DNA from: a virus
DNA length: 64,000 nucleotides
Direction: 5' to 3' (one strand)
Virus record (IMG/VR): IMGVR_UViG_3300017613_000793
Span: 1 to 64,000 of that record
The position numbers were made by a program, and so were the translations under genes. This document shows, one piece after another, positions 39,797 to 48,869 of this stretch; positions within the stretch are counted from its first letter, which is position 1; each line of letters starts with the position of its first letter. Under the pieces are notes generated by a model. That model saw nothing but the letters and a program-made list of their open reading frames with translations. It did no database searches and was not told the DNA's origin.

Positions 39797-40813
39797 TTAC
39801 CTCATTGTTTCAGCTAAAACCTGTGCTGAATAAAGGTCTTTATCTGTCTTAGATATTGACTCTATTTCTAAATCGTTTGACATTGTAACATAATAAGTTT
39901 TCTTCCACCAGAATTTTTCATTTTCACAAATCCAGAACTCACCACCTCTACCTCTATCTTCAAAGATACCTTCTAAGCTTTCTCTGTCACTATCAGACAA
40001 CCACTCTAAGCTGTATTGAATCTTCCTATATTGAGGTTCAGGAATAGCTCTAATTTGTCCGGGCAGTGAAGTGAATTTCTCACCATCTTCTGCAAAAGCT
40101 TTTACTATTTTTTTACTTACGTTAGCTTCCGGCTCCCAATAATCCCCAAGAAAAATTCGCCCAACTCTATGATGGTAAGTACAGTATGGACATTGGTCCT
40201 TATCCCCTCTTATGGCAACACCTGTTTCATCATCTGTATCAATATACAAACGCCAATACCTATAACTTTGAACACTGTCCCAAAATTTCACAAGAGGATA
40301 TTCTGGATGAGTTACTTCAAGAGATACATCAACAGGTGGTGAAGTCCAAATGTCAGATGTGTTGGCTTGAATCCTAATATCAGCATTTGGAAGCCACCAA
40401 TGGAAATTTAGAATAAAGGCTTTTACATCTTGTGCTGAACCTAAATCTGCAACAAGGGTTTGCTCTCCACCAACAGTTGTCCTCCAGTGCCAGTGAACCC
40501 ACCTATGCTGAGTCCTGTTCGCCCAAAATTCTGGTTGTTCTGAAGAGGCAGTCAATGTAGCTTGGTCCCAAAGATTGTTCCATAGGAATCTTACTTTTGT
40601 CCAATCTCTTTCAACAGGCTCAACAAGTGCATCTCTCCATTGCCACCACACATAATTCTGTTCTGGAAATTCATGGAACGGAACGAATCTCCAATACTCC
40701 AGGATTTCTGGATAACCCACAGGAGAACTGCGAGTTATTGCTCCAGGATAAGTAATAGGATATGGAACAAATCTAGCCATTCCTATTTTATCTTCAAACA
40801 CACTTGTGGTCAT
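39797..40813 (-). CDS. Tail protein with discoidin-like domain (paralogue 1)
   Basis: 338 residues. Residues 75-225 form a galactose-binding (F5/8-type) like domain: RFLWNNLWD, WVHWHWR, VADLGSAQDVKAFIL, then VQSYRYWRLYID and RIGRIFLGDYW. The same order of motifs is found in the protein at 42035-42790. A C-x2-C in DQCPYCTY may bind metal. Likely a distal tail or receptor-binding protein. Confidence 0.7.
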   Translation of the reverse strand: MTTSVFEDKIGMARFVPYPITYPGAITRSSPVGYPEILEYWRFVPFHEFPEQNYVWWQWRDALVEPVERDWTKVRFLWNNLWDQATLTASSEQPEFWANRTQHRWVHWHWRTTVGGEQTLVADLGSAQDVKAFILNFHWWLPNADIRIQANTSDIWTSPPVDVSLEVTHPEYPLVKFWDSVQSYRYWRLYIDTDDETGVAIRGDKDQCPYCTYHHRVGRIFLGDYWEPEANVSKKIVKAFAEDGEKFTSLPGQIRAIPEPQYRKIQYSLEWLSDSDRESLEGIFEDRGRGGEFWICENEKFWWKKTYYVTMSNDLEIESISKTDKDLYSAQVLAETMR

Positions 40814-40814
40814 A

Positions 40815-42035
40815 TTAACTTATACTCAATTTCAATCTAGCAATTTTGGCTTCTTGTGTTGTTCCTGCACCTGGGTTACAACGAAGCCAAAAGGGGCGTT
40901 CCTGATTTTCTACGAAAGTACCAACAGCAGCAGATGAACCCCAAGTTCCAGGTGCTCCAGAGGAATCAGGTGCTATTTGAAGGATGTCATCTGCGTCACC
41001 TCTATTATCTGAAATGATTTGGATGGTGACTGTCCCTGCTTCTGCTTCAAGTGCTCTGATATAATATTTCACTCCTGCTGAAACTCTGTCTTTTGGCACT
41101 GAACCCAGAGACATAGGCGAGTCCAGTCTCTCACCACTTTGGTCTAAATATACAAACCGTATTCTTGGAGTATAAGTAACAAAACAGTTTCCATGAGCTG
41201 TGTCAGGTAGAGCTAGATATTCAGACCACGTTTCTGCCGTACAATCAAACTTATAAATAGTTTCATCGGTCCAGTTGTGAAAATAAATATAATTGTCTCC
41301 GTCCCAAGACATGCAATTCACTGCGTGGTCTGACGGAGCGGGTCCAGGAGGGTCGCCAACAATTGACCACGTGTTTGTGGAAACATTATATTTCCGAAAA
41401 TCATCTGTAGAACCTCCGAACAAATAATAAATATATTCTGTCCCTGAACCATCTGCCCAAACCAAAGGTCCAGTATTGCCAATAAAAGGTGCTACCGTAC
41501 GAGAAGTCCATCCTGTAAGCCATGAATATCTCCAAAAAGCTGTACTAGAGTTAGATTGTAAAGTATAAAAAGTGCCGGGGTCATTCGTTGCCCACGGTGG
41601 AATAGAAGCCATCCCTCCAGAATACGCCATAGAAGTACCTAGATTTTCTGGAATCACAAAGGTTTGTTTCGTGCCATAACTATAGCCTCCAAACCCCATT
41701 GGTGAATCTACTCCCCCTTGCCAAATAATACCTAAACGATAATCAGACATCAGCCCTTTTGGGCCTATCCAGGAATCCACATCACAAGGCCAATCATCAA
41801 CACTCTCATCAAAAAGATTTATCCGCTTGAACTTTGACACAGAATGATTGTGGTGGAGCCAAAGGTGATACGCACCATCCCAAATTGCCCCATGTGTTGC
41901 ATTTGCATCGAAGGAACCCCACTCATACACAGAAGGATTATATTCTCCTTCCGCTATATTATATCTGCCAATCCACTTCTCCAAGGCATCATTATCATCG
42001 TATCCTATCCAAAGACTCTCATCTATTGCTGCCAT
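40815..42035 (-). CDS. Kelch-like propeller virion protein
   Basis: 406 residues. The first 280 have repeated blades such as YLFGGSTDDFRKYNVSTNTW and YIYFHNWTDETIYKFDCTAETW, as in Kelch propellers. The last 110 residues form a separate beta domain (GVKYYIRALEAEAGTVTIQIIS). Propellers in tails often bind glycans. It separates the two discoidin-like paralogues. Confidence 0.7.
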   Translation of the reverse strand: MAAIDESLWIGYDDNDALEKWIGRYNIAEGEYNPSVYEWGSFDANATHGAIWDGAYHLWLHHNHSVSKFKRINLFDESVDDWPCDVDSWIGPKGLMSDYRLGIIWQGGVDSPMGFGGYSYGTKQTFVIPENLGTSMAYSGGMASIPPWATNDPGTFYTLQSNSSTAFWRYSWLTGWTSRTVAPFIGNTGPLVWADGSGTEYIYYLFGGSTDDFRKYNVSTNTWSIVGDPPGPAPSDHAVNCMSWDGDNYIYFHNWTDETIYKFDCTAETWSEYLALPDTAHGNCFVTYTPRIRFVYLDQSGERLDSPMSLGSVPKDRVSAGVKYYIRALEAEAGTVTIQIISDNRGDADDILQIAPDSSGAPGTWGSSAAVGTFVENQERPFWLRCNPGAGTTQEAKIARLKLSIS

Positions 42036-42790
42036 TATCTCATTTCCTCTAGCTCTATAGGTAAGCTAAACCATTCATCTAAACCTAAGTGTTCCAAGTC
42101 CCAATCAGTGGCATTCTGAACATAATATGTTGTCCCACTTGTATCAGCATCTTGTGTTATAAAATAAGGAATACTTTGTCCAACTGCATTAAAAATATCC
42201 TCAAAAGTAACATCATCTGGTGTGTGCACAAACTGAAAATAATACTGAAGCATTCTATAGTGTGCCTTTTGATTTACTGATACCTGCCCACCACTGGAAT
42301 AGGCTTTCACAGAAGGGTCTCTCATGGTGTACCTATAATCATTTGTAAAATTGTATTCCGGTGAAAAATAAGTGCCCAAAAATAACCGACCTATCCTTAT
42401 ATATGTGTCAGGATTAGAAGCATCCACCAAGCTAACTCTCCACCACCTGTAAGACTCTACTGAAGACAAAAAGTGAACAATCGTTTCAGTGGTAACAGTA
42501 ACCGTTGCATCCACTGATGGTGAACCCCAAGAGTCTGTTGCATTCCCCTGGAGTTTAACTGTTGCGGAACCTGTAAGGTTATGATACTTCATAACCAACG
42601 CTTGAACATCCTTGGCTTCCGATAAATCTATCTTAACCCATTCAGCCGTATCATCTGTAGAACGCCAATGTCTTGTATGCCATCGGTTTACTATATTTGC
42701 CAAAGGAAAATCACTTTCGGCTGAAGAAGCACTTTTTGTGTGAGCTTCATCATCCCAATAATTATTCCACATGAACCTTATATTTTCCAT
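42035..42790 (-). CDS. Tail protein with discoidin-like domain (paralogue 2)
   Basis: 251 residues. Directly follows the tape measure gene, the usual place of distal tail protein. Motifs RFMWNNYWDDEA, TRHWRSTDDT, IDLSEAKDVQALVM, VESYRWWRVSL and RIGRLFLGTYFSPE match the 39797-40813 protein. The end (DWDLEHLGLDEWFSLPIEL) is typical of distal tail domains. Confidence 0.72.
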   Translation of the reverse strand: MENIRFMWNNYWDDEAHTKSASSAESDFPLANIVNRWHTRHWRSTDDTAEWVKIDLSEAKDVQALVMKYHNLTGSATVKLQGNATDSWGSPSVDATVTVTTETIVHFLSSVESYRWWRVSLVDASNPDTYIRIGRLFLGTYFSPEYNFTNDYRYTMRDPSVKAYSSGGQVSVNQKAHYRMLQYYFQFVHTPDDVTFEDIFNAVGQSIPYFITQDADTSGTTYYVQNATDWDLEHLGLDEWFSLPIELEEMR

Positions 42791-42791
42791 G

Positions 42792-45700
42792 TTATCCTCT
42801 CACTTGTCCGGTAGGTACTCTCACATGACCTTTTTCAATTTTCTTTACTACGAAGTTGACTATGGTCTCATGCTCCCTTGGTATAACCACAGGCTCAATA
42901 TGCACCTGGATATTACCTGCTCCAGCTTGGTGCTCACCTCTTTCAACCTCATCCTTTTTCCACACCTTAACATACTCACCTTTATGAGCCATGAACGGTT
43001 GTGTAGGTTGTCTGATTAATCCTTCAAAACCACCCTGAGCACTTTGTACTTGTCTCCTCTTTTTCTTTTTACCACCATCACCTGTTTGTGCCTGACCTTT
43101 TACATTATAATCAACATCTACTGTAAGGTCAGGAGCTTCAAGAGAATCAAGTGCATCCTGAACACCATAAACATCTGATTCCATATCACTAAATTTATCT
43201 GTCAATTTTTCAGCATCAGTGCTCATCTTAGAAAATGTTGCATCTGCTATTGTACCTAAGATTTCCATAGCACCTGTAACACCTGAACCATGAACTGAGT
43301 GCTCCAGTTCATTCATCTTATCTATAGATTCCTGCATGGCTTCCGGTATGTCTGCACCAAGTGCTTGAATTATCAAACCAAATCCTGCCAACATAACATC
43401 CGTTGTTGACTGTTGTTCGTCACCCATTAGTCCAGCTTGCTCTGCTTGGTCAATCAACTTTTGAGTTCCTTTATCAATCTCAAGTCCATGCTGTTCTGCA
43501 TAGTATTTCAACTGTTGCAGTGTTGGAGCCATCTGTGCCAACGCTTGGTTAGAATCCATTCCAGCCTTCATTAACTGTTTGTAGTAGTTCTTAGTCTTCT
43601 GTCCTGCATCCATCATAGCTTGCTGTGTTAGACTTCCAGTATTGCCCAAGGCATTCATTATCGCAAGGTTTCCATCTATAGCATTGAACAACTTCTGGTG
43701 CTCTTGCTGAATCTCTCTGATTTTTAAAAGCTCCTGGATTGCTTCACCACCCTTAATACCCATCTCTTCCTGAGCCAAAATAAGTTGGTCCAAAGTTCCA
43801 CCAATAGAGTTCATAGCTTCAGAGTAGCTTGCTCCATTTGCAATCATAGCATTAAACACTGACAGAGCCTGTGACTCCAGGTTCATCATGTTCCTTTTTG
43901 CTTTGTTTGAGATATTATCCAATTTGCTATTTGTTGCATCCAACTCAGTCTGAAGGTCTTTGTATGCCTGACTTCCATGGTCTTTAATTTTATCCATTTG
44001 GGCAATGATGTCTTCCTGCTTATCTTTCCACTCTTTAAACTTATCAATTGGAAGCTGGTCTGCCATAGCCTGGAGTCCTTCACTAGCACTCATAGCTTTC
44101 TGTGTGGTGATTCCCAATTGGTCATTAATATATTCTGTAACTGCACCAACCTCTAACCCAGATTCTTTAACCCGGTTCATAAAATCTACCATGGCCTTAG
44201 AGCCTTCTAATCCGAACTCCTGTGCACCTTTCAGTAATGTCTCAAACTGGTCACCAAGTCCTTCTGATGCTGTCTCAGCGTCAACCAATCCCTGCTTATA
44301 TGCATCAATCAAACCATGTGCTTGACCCCACAATTTATTAATATTATCCTGTGTAATCCCAACGTCCTTCATCACCTTATCAAAGTGAATTGCTCCTGCT
44401 ACCCAACCACCAAACTCCTTCCGGCTTTCTGCAATAGCCTTTGCTGTTGAATCTGAAATGTCACCAAGCTCACTAAAAGTTTTCTTAGCTTCTTCCACCT
44501 GTTGGTTGAACTGCTCCAACAGTCTCTGCTCTTCTGTCTTTGGTGGGAGTTTCTTTTTAAATATACCACCTAACAACCCACCTGCTATTGAACCAATTGC
44601 CTTCCCCAGTGGTCCAAAAATTCCACCGATGGTTGAACCTATGGATGCACCAAGAGATGCAAAATTATTTTTAGTCTTTGAAATGAATGAACCTATTTGC
44701 CCACCAAGCTTTCCAAGTATAGGTGATATTGCACCCAACACTTCACCAACACCCTTAACACCCTGCTTCACAGCACTTACAGCTTGTTGAACTGCTATAC
44801 CAACACCAGATATAAACTGCCCTAAATCACCACCAACTTCACTACCAAGTATATCTATAAACTGACCAAGCTTTTCAAACTCAGCAGTCAAATCTCTACT
44901 TCCTTCTTTGGATTTCTTTAGAAGGTCTTTGTACATAAGTTCCCACTCTTCTGGAACTTCTATTCTAAGCTGTTTATATAGTGTGATTATTCTTTTAACT
45001 GTCTGAAGTTGAGAACCTTCAAACACATCAGTTGTTGTCATAACTTCTCTAAAACCTGCTTCTAATCCTGCAAGCTGTTTTCTCATATCTTGTTTAAACG
45101 TAAGACCCAAAGCCTTTGCTATAGCCTTTACCCGGTCCATACTCTTGTAGACATTTTTACCTTCTTCGTCTACACCCATGAAACCTTGATGGACATTCTT
45201 TAATGTACCCGGCACTAACTCCAGAATCTTCCTTGTATCTTTAATCTTTGGTTCTAACACAGAAATAGTCTTATCAGCATTATCTAATGATTGAATCCAA
45301 CCCTCTATTGCCTGAGGCATGTCCTTACCAAATACTTCTTCAAACGTTTTACCTTGAGCGTACAACTTTCTAATTGTGCCTTCAAAAAGTTTCAAAATTT
45401 CCTCAGAATCACCACCCTTAGCTTCTAGCTCTGCCATTGCTTGAGCAATACCCTTAGTACCATCAGTAAGGTCTTTAGCAGTTGGAGCAACAGCCTTTAT
45501 GGTGTCAACAAATTTTCTCCACTCTGCATTAGCTTCTGCGGTTGCTTCTTCCGTCTTCACCATTGCTTGTACAAGCTTCTCAATACTTGCTGGAACTTCT
45601 ATTCCAGCATCCGTGTACTTTTTCATCAACTCCGCTAATTGTTTTGTAGCTCCTTTGTATGATATTTTTCCTGTTTCATACATCTTTAACAAAGCACTAC

Positions 45701-47876
45701 TTTGGTCATCCAAACTTTCTTTCAGTGATTTTCCAGCAGGAATAAGTTTTTTAACTGTGCCTATTAACCCACCAAAAAGTTTATTGGCAAAGTCTGCACC
45801 TTCTCCTGATTCTATAAAAGCCTGTGCCCAAGCTCTAGTCTCTTCAGTTAAAACTACTGTAACTCCTTTTGCTTCATTCTTAACAGAATCAAAACCATCC
45901 TTAAAATCTTTCTTCCACTTCTTCCAGAATTGTGCCTTCTCAATGGCATTTTTTACCCAATCAACAGCTTTTTTAATTTCATTAAATACACCTTTCCAGA
46001 ATGCAATTAACAACTCACCATACTTCTTCCATATAGCAAAAATCCCTTTTGCCCAACCACCAACAAACTTAATAAAGAAAGCACCAATAGGTTTTAACAC
46101 CACCAGGACTTGTCTCATAGGCCACGTCAAAATATCTAATACCTTCTTTGCCCAATCTGGAAGGAAACCACTTATAGCATTCATTGCTCCAGCAAAAACG
46201 GCACGTATATTAGTCCACAAGTCCACAAAGAATTTCTTCACTTTGTCCCAATGCTTTATCAACATATATCCAGCAAGAGCCAATGCTGTGATACCTGCAA
46301 TTACCAAACCAACTGGACCTGTACCTACCACCAAGTGTACCAATTTTGCTCCAAGAGCTTTAACACCTTTACCCATATGCTTAAAAACTTTCTGAAAAAG
46401 TGTAGCATTACCTTCTGCAGTTTTTCCAAGTATTCCTAACTTAACTATCAAACTGTGTATAGCAGTAGATGTAGTGTCTGCCCACTTTGTAACTTTGCCA
46501 ATAGCAAATAATGTAACAAGAACCTTTGTAACTGTAATGATAGTTTCTCTAAAATCAACAAGCCACTTAATAACTTTACCAATAGACTGCCCAAGCTTTG
46601 TACCAAATTCAATTGCCCTTTTCTGAAGCTCTTCCATAGATTTTGTTACATCTTCAGTATTTAAAATTGCTTCCTGAAATGGTGCTACCATACCTTCCCA
46701 AATAGCTATTTTAAATTTGTCAAGAATAGTTTTTAAAATCTTGAGCATTGCATCTGCGTTCTGTAATTGTTTTACAAGTGCAGATGTTGTAGCTGTTCCA
46801 TCGGCCTTAGCTTTTGACATCATTTCAACAGACTCTACATAAGTGTCCATCTTATCACCAGCCAACGCAAAGATACCCATCAATGCACGGACATTTCCAA
46901 ACATTGCTGTCATAGCATCAACATTATCTCCAGCCTTTTCGTTGACATGAACTAACCAATCAGCAAAACCCATCTCTGCCAAAGAAGCAGAATCAAACGC
47001 AATTCCAAGGTCTTTTGCTACCTTCACTGCATCTGTAGTTGGCTTCAATACAGAAATTAAAACCTGACGTAAAGCCACAGTAGATGTATTAACATCAATT
47101 CCCTGTTTGGTCATTGTTGCCATAGCTCCTGCTATTTCTTCAAACTCCACCCCAACCTGAGATGCAATTGGTACAATAGTTCCAATGGCTCCTGCCAACG
47201 TTTCATATGTCAGCTTACCTTCCTGAATAGTCTTAAACATAATATCAGAAATTTCATTTGCTGAATATGCTTCTGCACCATAAGCATTATATACTGAAGT
47301 TAAAGCATCCACACTGGTTGAGATGTCAGTCACCCCGGCTTGTGCACTCTTAGATGCTGTTGCTAGAAAATCAAGTGACTCTGCAACAGGAATACTTGCT
47401 GACAAAACTTGATACAATCCATCTGACAAACCTTTAGCTCCACCAAGATGTGGAGCCATATTCATCAATCCATCTCGCATATCAGTTATAGACATGTTTG
47501 TGTCATCAATAGACTGTCCAGTTGTTTTCATCATGGTTGTAGTATTTGCCCACGACCTTTGAAATTCTCTTCCTGTAGTTACCACTGAACCAAGCATCCT
47601 ACCAACAAACCGGAACTGTGTTGCAAGTCCCTGAAAGGCTGATACACCAATTGCCACCTGTCCTGCAGTAGACTTTAATATTCCTTTTAACTTATCCATG
47701 CCAGTTTTACTTTTACCAGCTTGGTCTGCAAACTTCTTTAAAGCCTTCTCTGCATCTTTTGCTTTTCCTTCAAACTGCCCAAGGGTTTTCACACCATCCT
47801 TGGTTGCTTTCTTGAGTATAGCTGTGCCCTTGTCATCAAATGACAGGATAAACTTTACGTCTTTGGTGTTCGCCAT
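42792..47876 (-). CDS. Tail tape measure protein
   Basis: 1694 residues, the longest gene in the window. The N-terminal 450 residues follow the TP901-type tape measure core (GREFQRSWANTTTMMKTTG ... GVEFEEIAGAMATMTKQGID ... MFGNVRALMGIFALAG). Hydrophobic segments occur near 470-570, glycine-rich membrane-like helices near 1110-1170 (GASIGSTIGGIFGPLGKAIG), and long helices elsewhere. At about 1.5 A per residue it predicts a tail near 250 nm. No lysozyme or peptidase domain noticed. Confidence 0.95.
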   Translation of the reverse strand: MANTKDVKFILSFDDKGTAILKKATKDGVKTLGQFEGKAKDAEKALKKFADQAGKSKTGMDKLKGILKSTAGQVAIGVSAFQGLATQFRFVGRMLGSVVTTGREFQRSWANTTTMMKTTGQSIDDTNMSITDMRDGLMNMAPHLGGAKGLSDGLYQVLSASIPVAESLDFLATASKSAQAGVTDISTSVDALTSVYNAYGAEAYSANEISDIMFKTIQEGKLTYETLAGAIGTIVPIASQVGVEFEEIAGAMATMTKQGIDVNTSTVALRQVLISVLKPTTDAVKVAKDLGIAFDSASLAEMGFADWLVHVNEKAGDNVDAMTAMFGNVRALMGIFALAGDKMDTYVESVEMMSKAKADGTATTSALVKQLQNADAMLKILKTILDKFKIAIWEGMVAPFQEAILNTEDVTKSMEELQKRAIEFGTKLGQSIGKVIKWLVDFRETIITVTKVLVTLFAIGKVTKWADTTSTAIHSLIVKLGILGKTAEGNATLFQKVFKHMGKGVKALGAKLVHLVVGTGPVGLVIAGITALALAGYMLIKHWDKVKKFFVDLWTNIRAVFAGAMNAISGFLPDWAKKVLDILTWPMRQVLVVLKPIGAFFIKFVGGWAKGIFAIWKKYGELLIAFWKGVFNEIKKAVDWVKNAIEKAQFWKKWKKDFKDGFDSVKNEAKGVTVVLTEETRAWAQAFIESGEGADFANKLFGGLIGTVKKLIPAGKSLKESLDDQSSALLKMYETGKISYKGATKQLAELMKKYTDAGIEVPASIEKLVQAMVKTEEATAEANAEWRKFVDTIKAVAPTAKDLTDGTKGIAQAMAELEAKGGDSEEILKLFEGTIRKLYAQGKTFEEVFGKDMPQAIEGWIQSLDNADKTISVLEPKIKDTRKILELVPGTLKNVHQGFMGVDEEGKNVYKSMDRVKAIAKALGLTFKQDMRKQLAGLEAGFREVMTTTDVFEGSQLQTVKRIITLYKQLRIEVPEEWELMYKDLLKKSKEGSRDLTAEFEKLGQFIDILGSEVGGDLGQFISGVGIAVQQAVSAVKQGVKGVGEVLGAISPILGKLGGQIGSFISKTKNNFASLGASIGSTIGGIFGPLGKAIGSIAGGLLGGIFKKKLPPKTEEQRLLEQFNQQVEEAKKTFSELGDISDSTAKAIAESRKEFGGWVAGAIHFDKVMKDVGITQDNINKLWGQAHGLIDAYKQGLVDAETASEGLGDQFETLLKGAQEFGLEGSKAMVDFMNRVKESGLEVGAVTEYINDQLGITTQKAMSASEGLQAMADQLPIDKFKEWKDKQEDIIAQMDKIKDHGSQAYKDLQTELDATNSKLDNISNKAKRNMMNLESQALSVFNAMIANGASYSEAMNSIGGTLDQLILAQEEMGIKGGEAIQELLKIREIQQEHQKLFNAIDGNLAIMNALGNTGSLTQQAMMDAGQKTKNYYKQLMKAGMDSNQALAQMAPTLQQLKYYAEQHGLEIDKGTQKLIDQAEQAGLMGDEQQSTTDVMLAGFGLIIQALGADIPEAMQESIDKMNELEHSVHGSGVTGAMEILGTIADATFSKMSTDAEKLTDKFSDMESDVYGVQDALDSLEAPDLTVDVDYNVKGQAQTGDGGKKKKRRQVQSAQGGFEGLIRQPTQPFMAHKGEYVKVWKKDEVERGEHQAGAGNIQVHIEPVVIPREHETIVNFVVKKIEKGHVRVPTGQVRG

Positions 47877-47888
47877 TATATGCTAACC

Positions 47889-48335
47889 TTAATACCTAAC
47901 CTTTCCGGGTTGTGTCTCCGTGGACCGTCCCTGTTTAGCTTCCTTAGCACGTTCTTGTGCATCTTCCATTTTCTTTTTCTTTTTCTCTCTACGGTCTTTT
48001 GCATCCAATAATGCACTATGTAAAAACATCAGTCTATTATAATAATCTTCCCACAAATCAACATGAATACCATACACCTGAAACACAAATTGTATTCCAT
48101 CTGCAGACATTTCTTTTATTCCTGAGAATGCGTCATATTTTTGTGGTAGAGATTGATAGAGTTCTAGTATGTTCTCATTATCTTGAATTGGTTGGCTCAG
48201 TGTCACCTCACAGTTAGCACAATCGAATGCTTCTGCAACGTGCACCTTTGCACCTTTTTGAAAAGAAGTTGGAGACCCGAACATTTTGCAGGTCTCACAA
48301 CTTCGCTTTTTTTCCTTAGAAAGCCACTGAGCCAC
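47889..48335 (-). CDS. Tail assembly chaperone, frameshift extension (gpT-like)
   Basis: 148 residues if started at GTG 48335, but no ribosome site precedes it. The frame lies -1 relative to the upstream gene, and a slippery heptamer sits just before that gene's stop. So it is probably made only as a fusion, like lambda gpGT. It has two CxxC pairs (CETCKMF, CANCEV) and a long basic helix at the end. The tape measure gene follows after 13 bases. Confidence 0.8.
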   Translation of the reverse strand: MAQWLSKEKKRSCETCKMFGSPTSFQKGAKVHVAEAFDCANCEVTLSQPIQDNENILELYQSLPQKYDAFSGIKEMSADGIQFVFQVYGIHVDLWEDYYNRLMFLHSALLDAKDRREKKKKKMEDAQERAKEAKQGRSTETQPGKVRY

Positions 48336-48799
48336 TATCTTAAATTTTCTTCAAGTTCCTCTTGGCGTTCTGCAACGTGCTTGAAATTTTTAACCTCAGT
48401 AGCAATATCAATCACCCAAGCTTCAAACTCAAGTGACGCTTCAAGCAAAGCTACTGCCACGTCATGACTAAACTCAATTGGTCTTGCTCCATCCTCATCT
48501 TTGAACTCAACACCCGGAAGGATGTCTGCCAATTTTGAAGGTGTCAAACCTTTCCACTCACGGATAATCTGACGTGCATACTCATCCCTAAGTTTGTCTT
48601 CATTAATTCGTTCTTCTTTCTGTCCGGTCCTTGGATTGCCGTGAATTTCACGTGCTACTTCCCTAATCTGATTTAACACAAATTTAGAAGCGTAAGCAAT
48701 CTCCACTTTAAAGTCCTTAATATAAGGACATGAGAACTCGCTGGTCCTCTGAGCTTTTCCGGCCTTCCTAATAAGTCCGGCAAAATCTTTTGATTCCAT
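48335..48799 (-). CDS. Tail assembly chaperone (gpG-like)
   Basis: 154 residues, ends FSHDVAVALLEASLEFEAWVIDIATEVKNF, a pattern I associate with tail chaperones that bind the tape measure. Position between tail tube and tape measure fits. Most ribosomes should make this short form, and a fraction the fusion with the next frame. Confidence 0.82.
   Translation of the reverse strand: MESKDFAGLIRKAGKAQRTSEFSCPYIKDFKVEIAYASKFVLNQIREVAREIHGNPRTGQKEERINEDKLRDEYARQIIREWKGLTPSKLADILPGVEFKDEDGARPIEFSHDVAVALLEASLEFEAWVIDIATEVKNFKHVAERQEELEENLR
48341..48347 (-). promoter_or_regulatory. Programmed -1 frameshift heptamer
   Basis: On the minus strand A AAT TTA, in the X XXY YYZ form and in the correct phase, lies two codons before the TAG stop (48335-48337). 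A -1 slip leads into the reading frame of 47889-48335 without a stop. Confidence 0.75.
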
Positions 48800-48834
48800 T
48801 TACTTTTTCTCCTTGTATGGAATTAGAATATTGA

Positions 48835-48858
48835 GTGAGGTCTATTGCTAGACCTCAC
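48835..48858 (-). terminator. Stable hairpin after the tail tube gene
   Basis: A perfect 9-base stem GTGAGGTCT/AGACCTCAC with a 6-base loop, between the tube gene (stop 48870) and the chaperone gene. No U tract follows on the minus strand, so it may act as a partial terminator, RNA-stability element or processing site that sets tube to chaperone ratio. Confidence 0.5.
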
Positions 48859-48869
48859 CCTTGTAAAAA

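Noticed and set aside
45499-46395. 298-residue plus-strand reading frame
   Set aside because: Lies wholly within the tape measure gene on the other strand, without ribosome site; a shadow frame.
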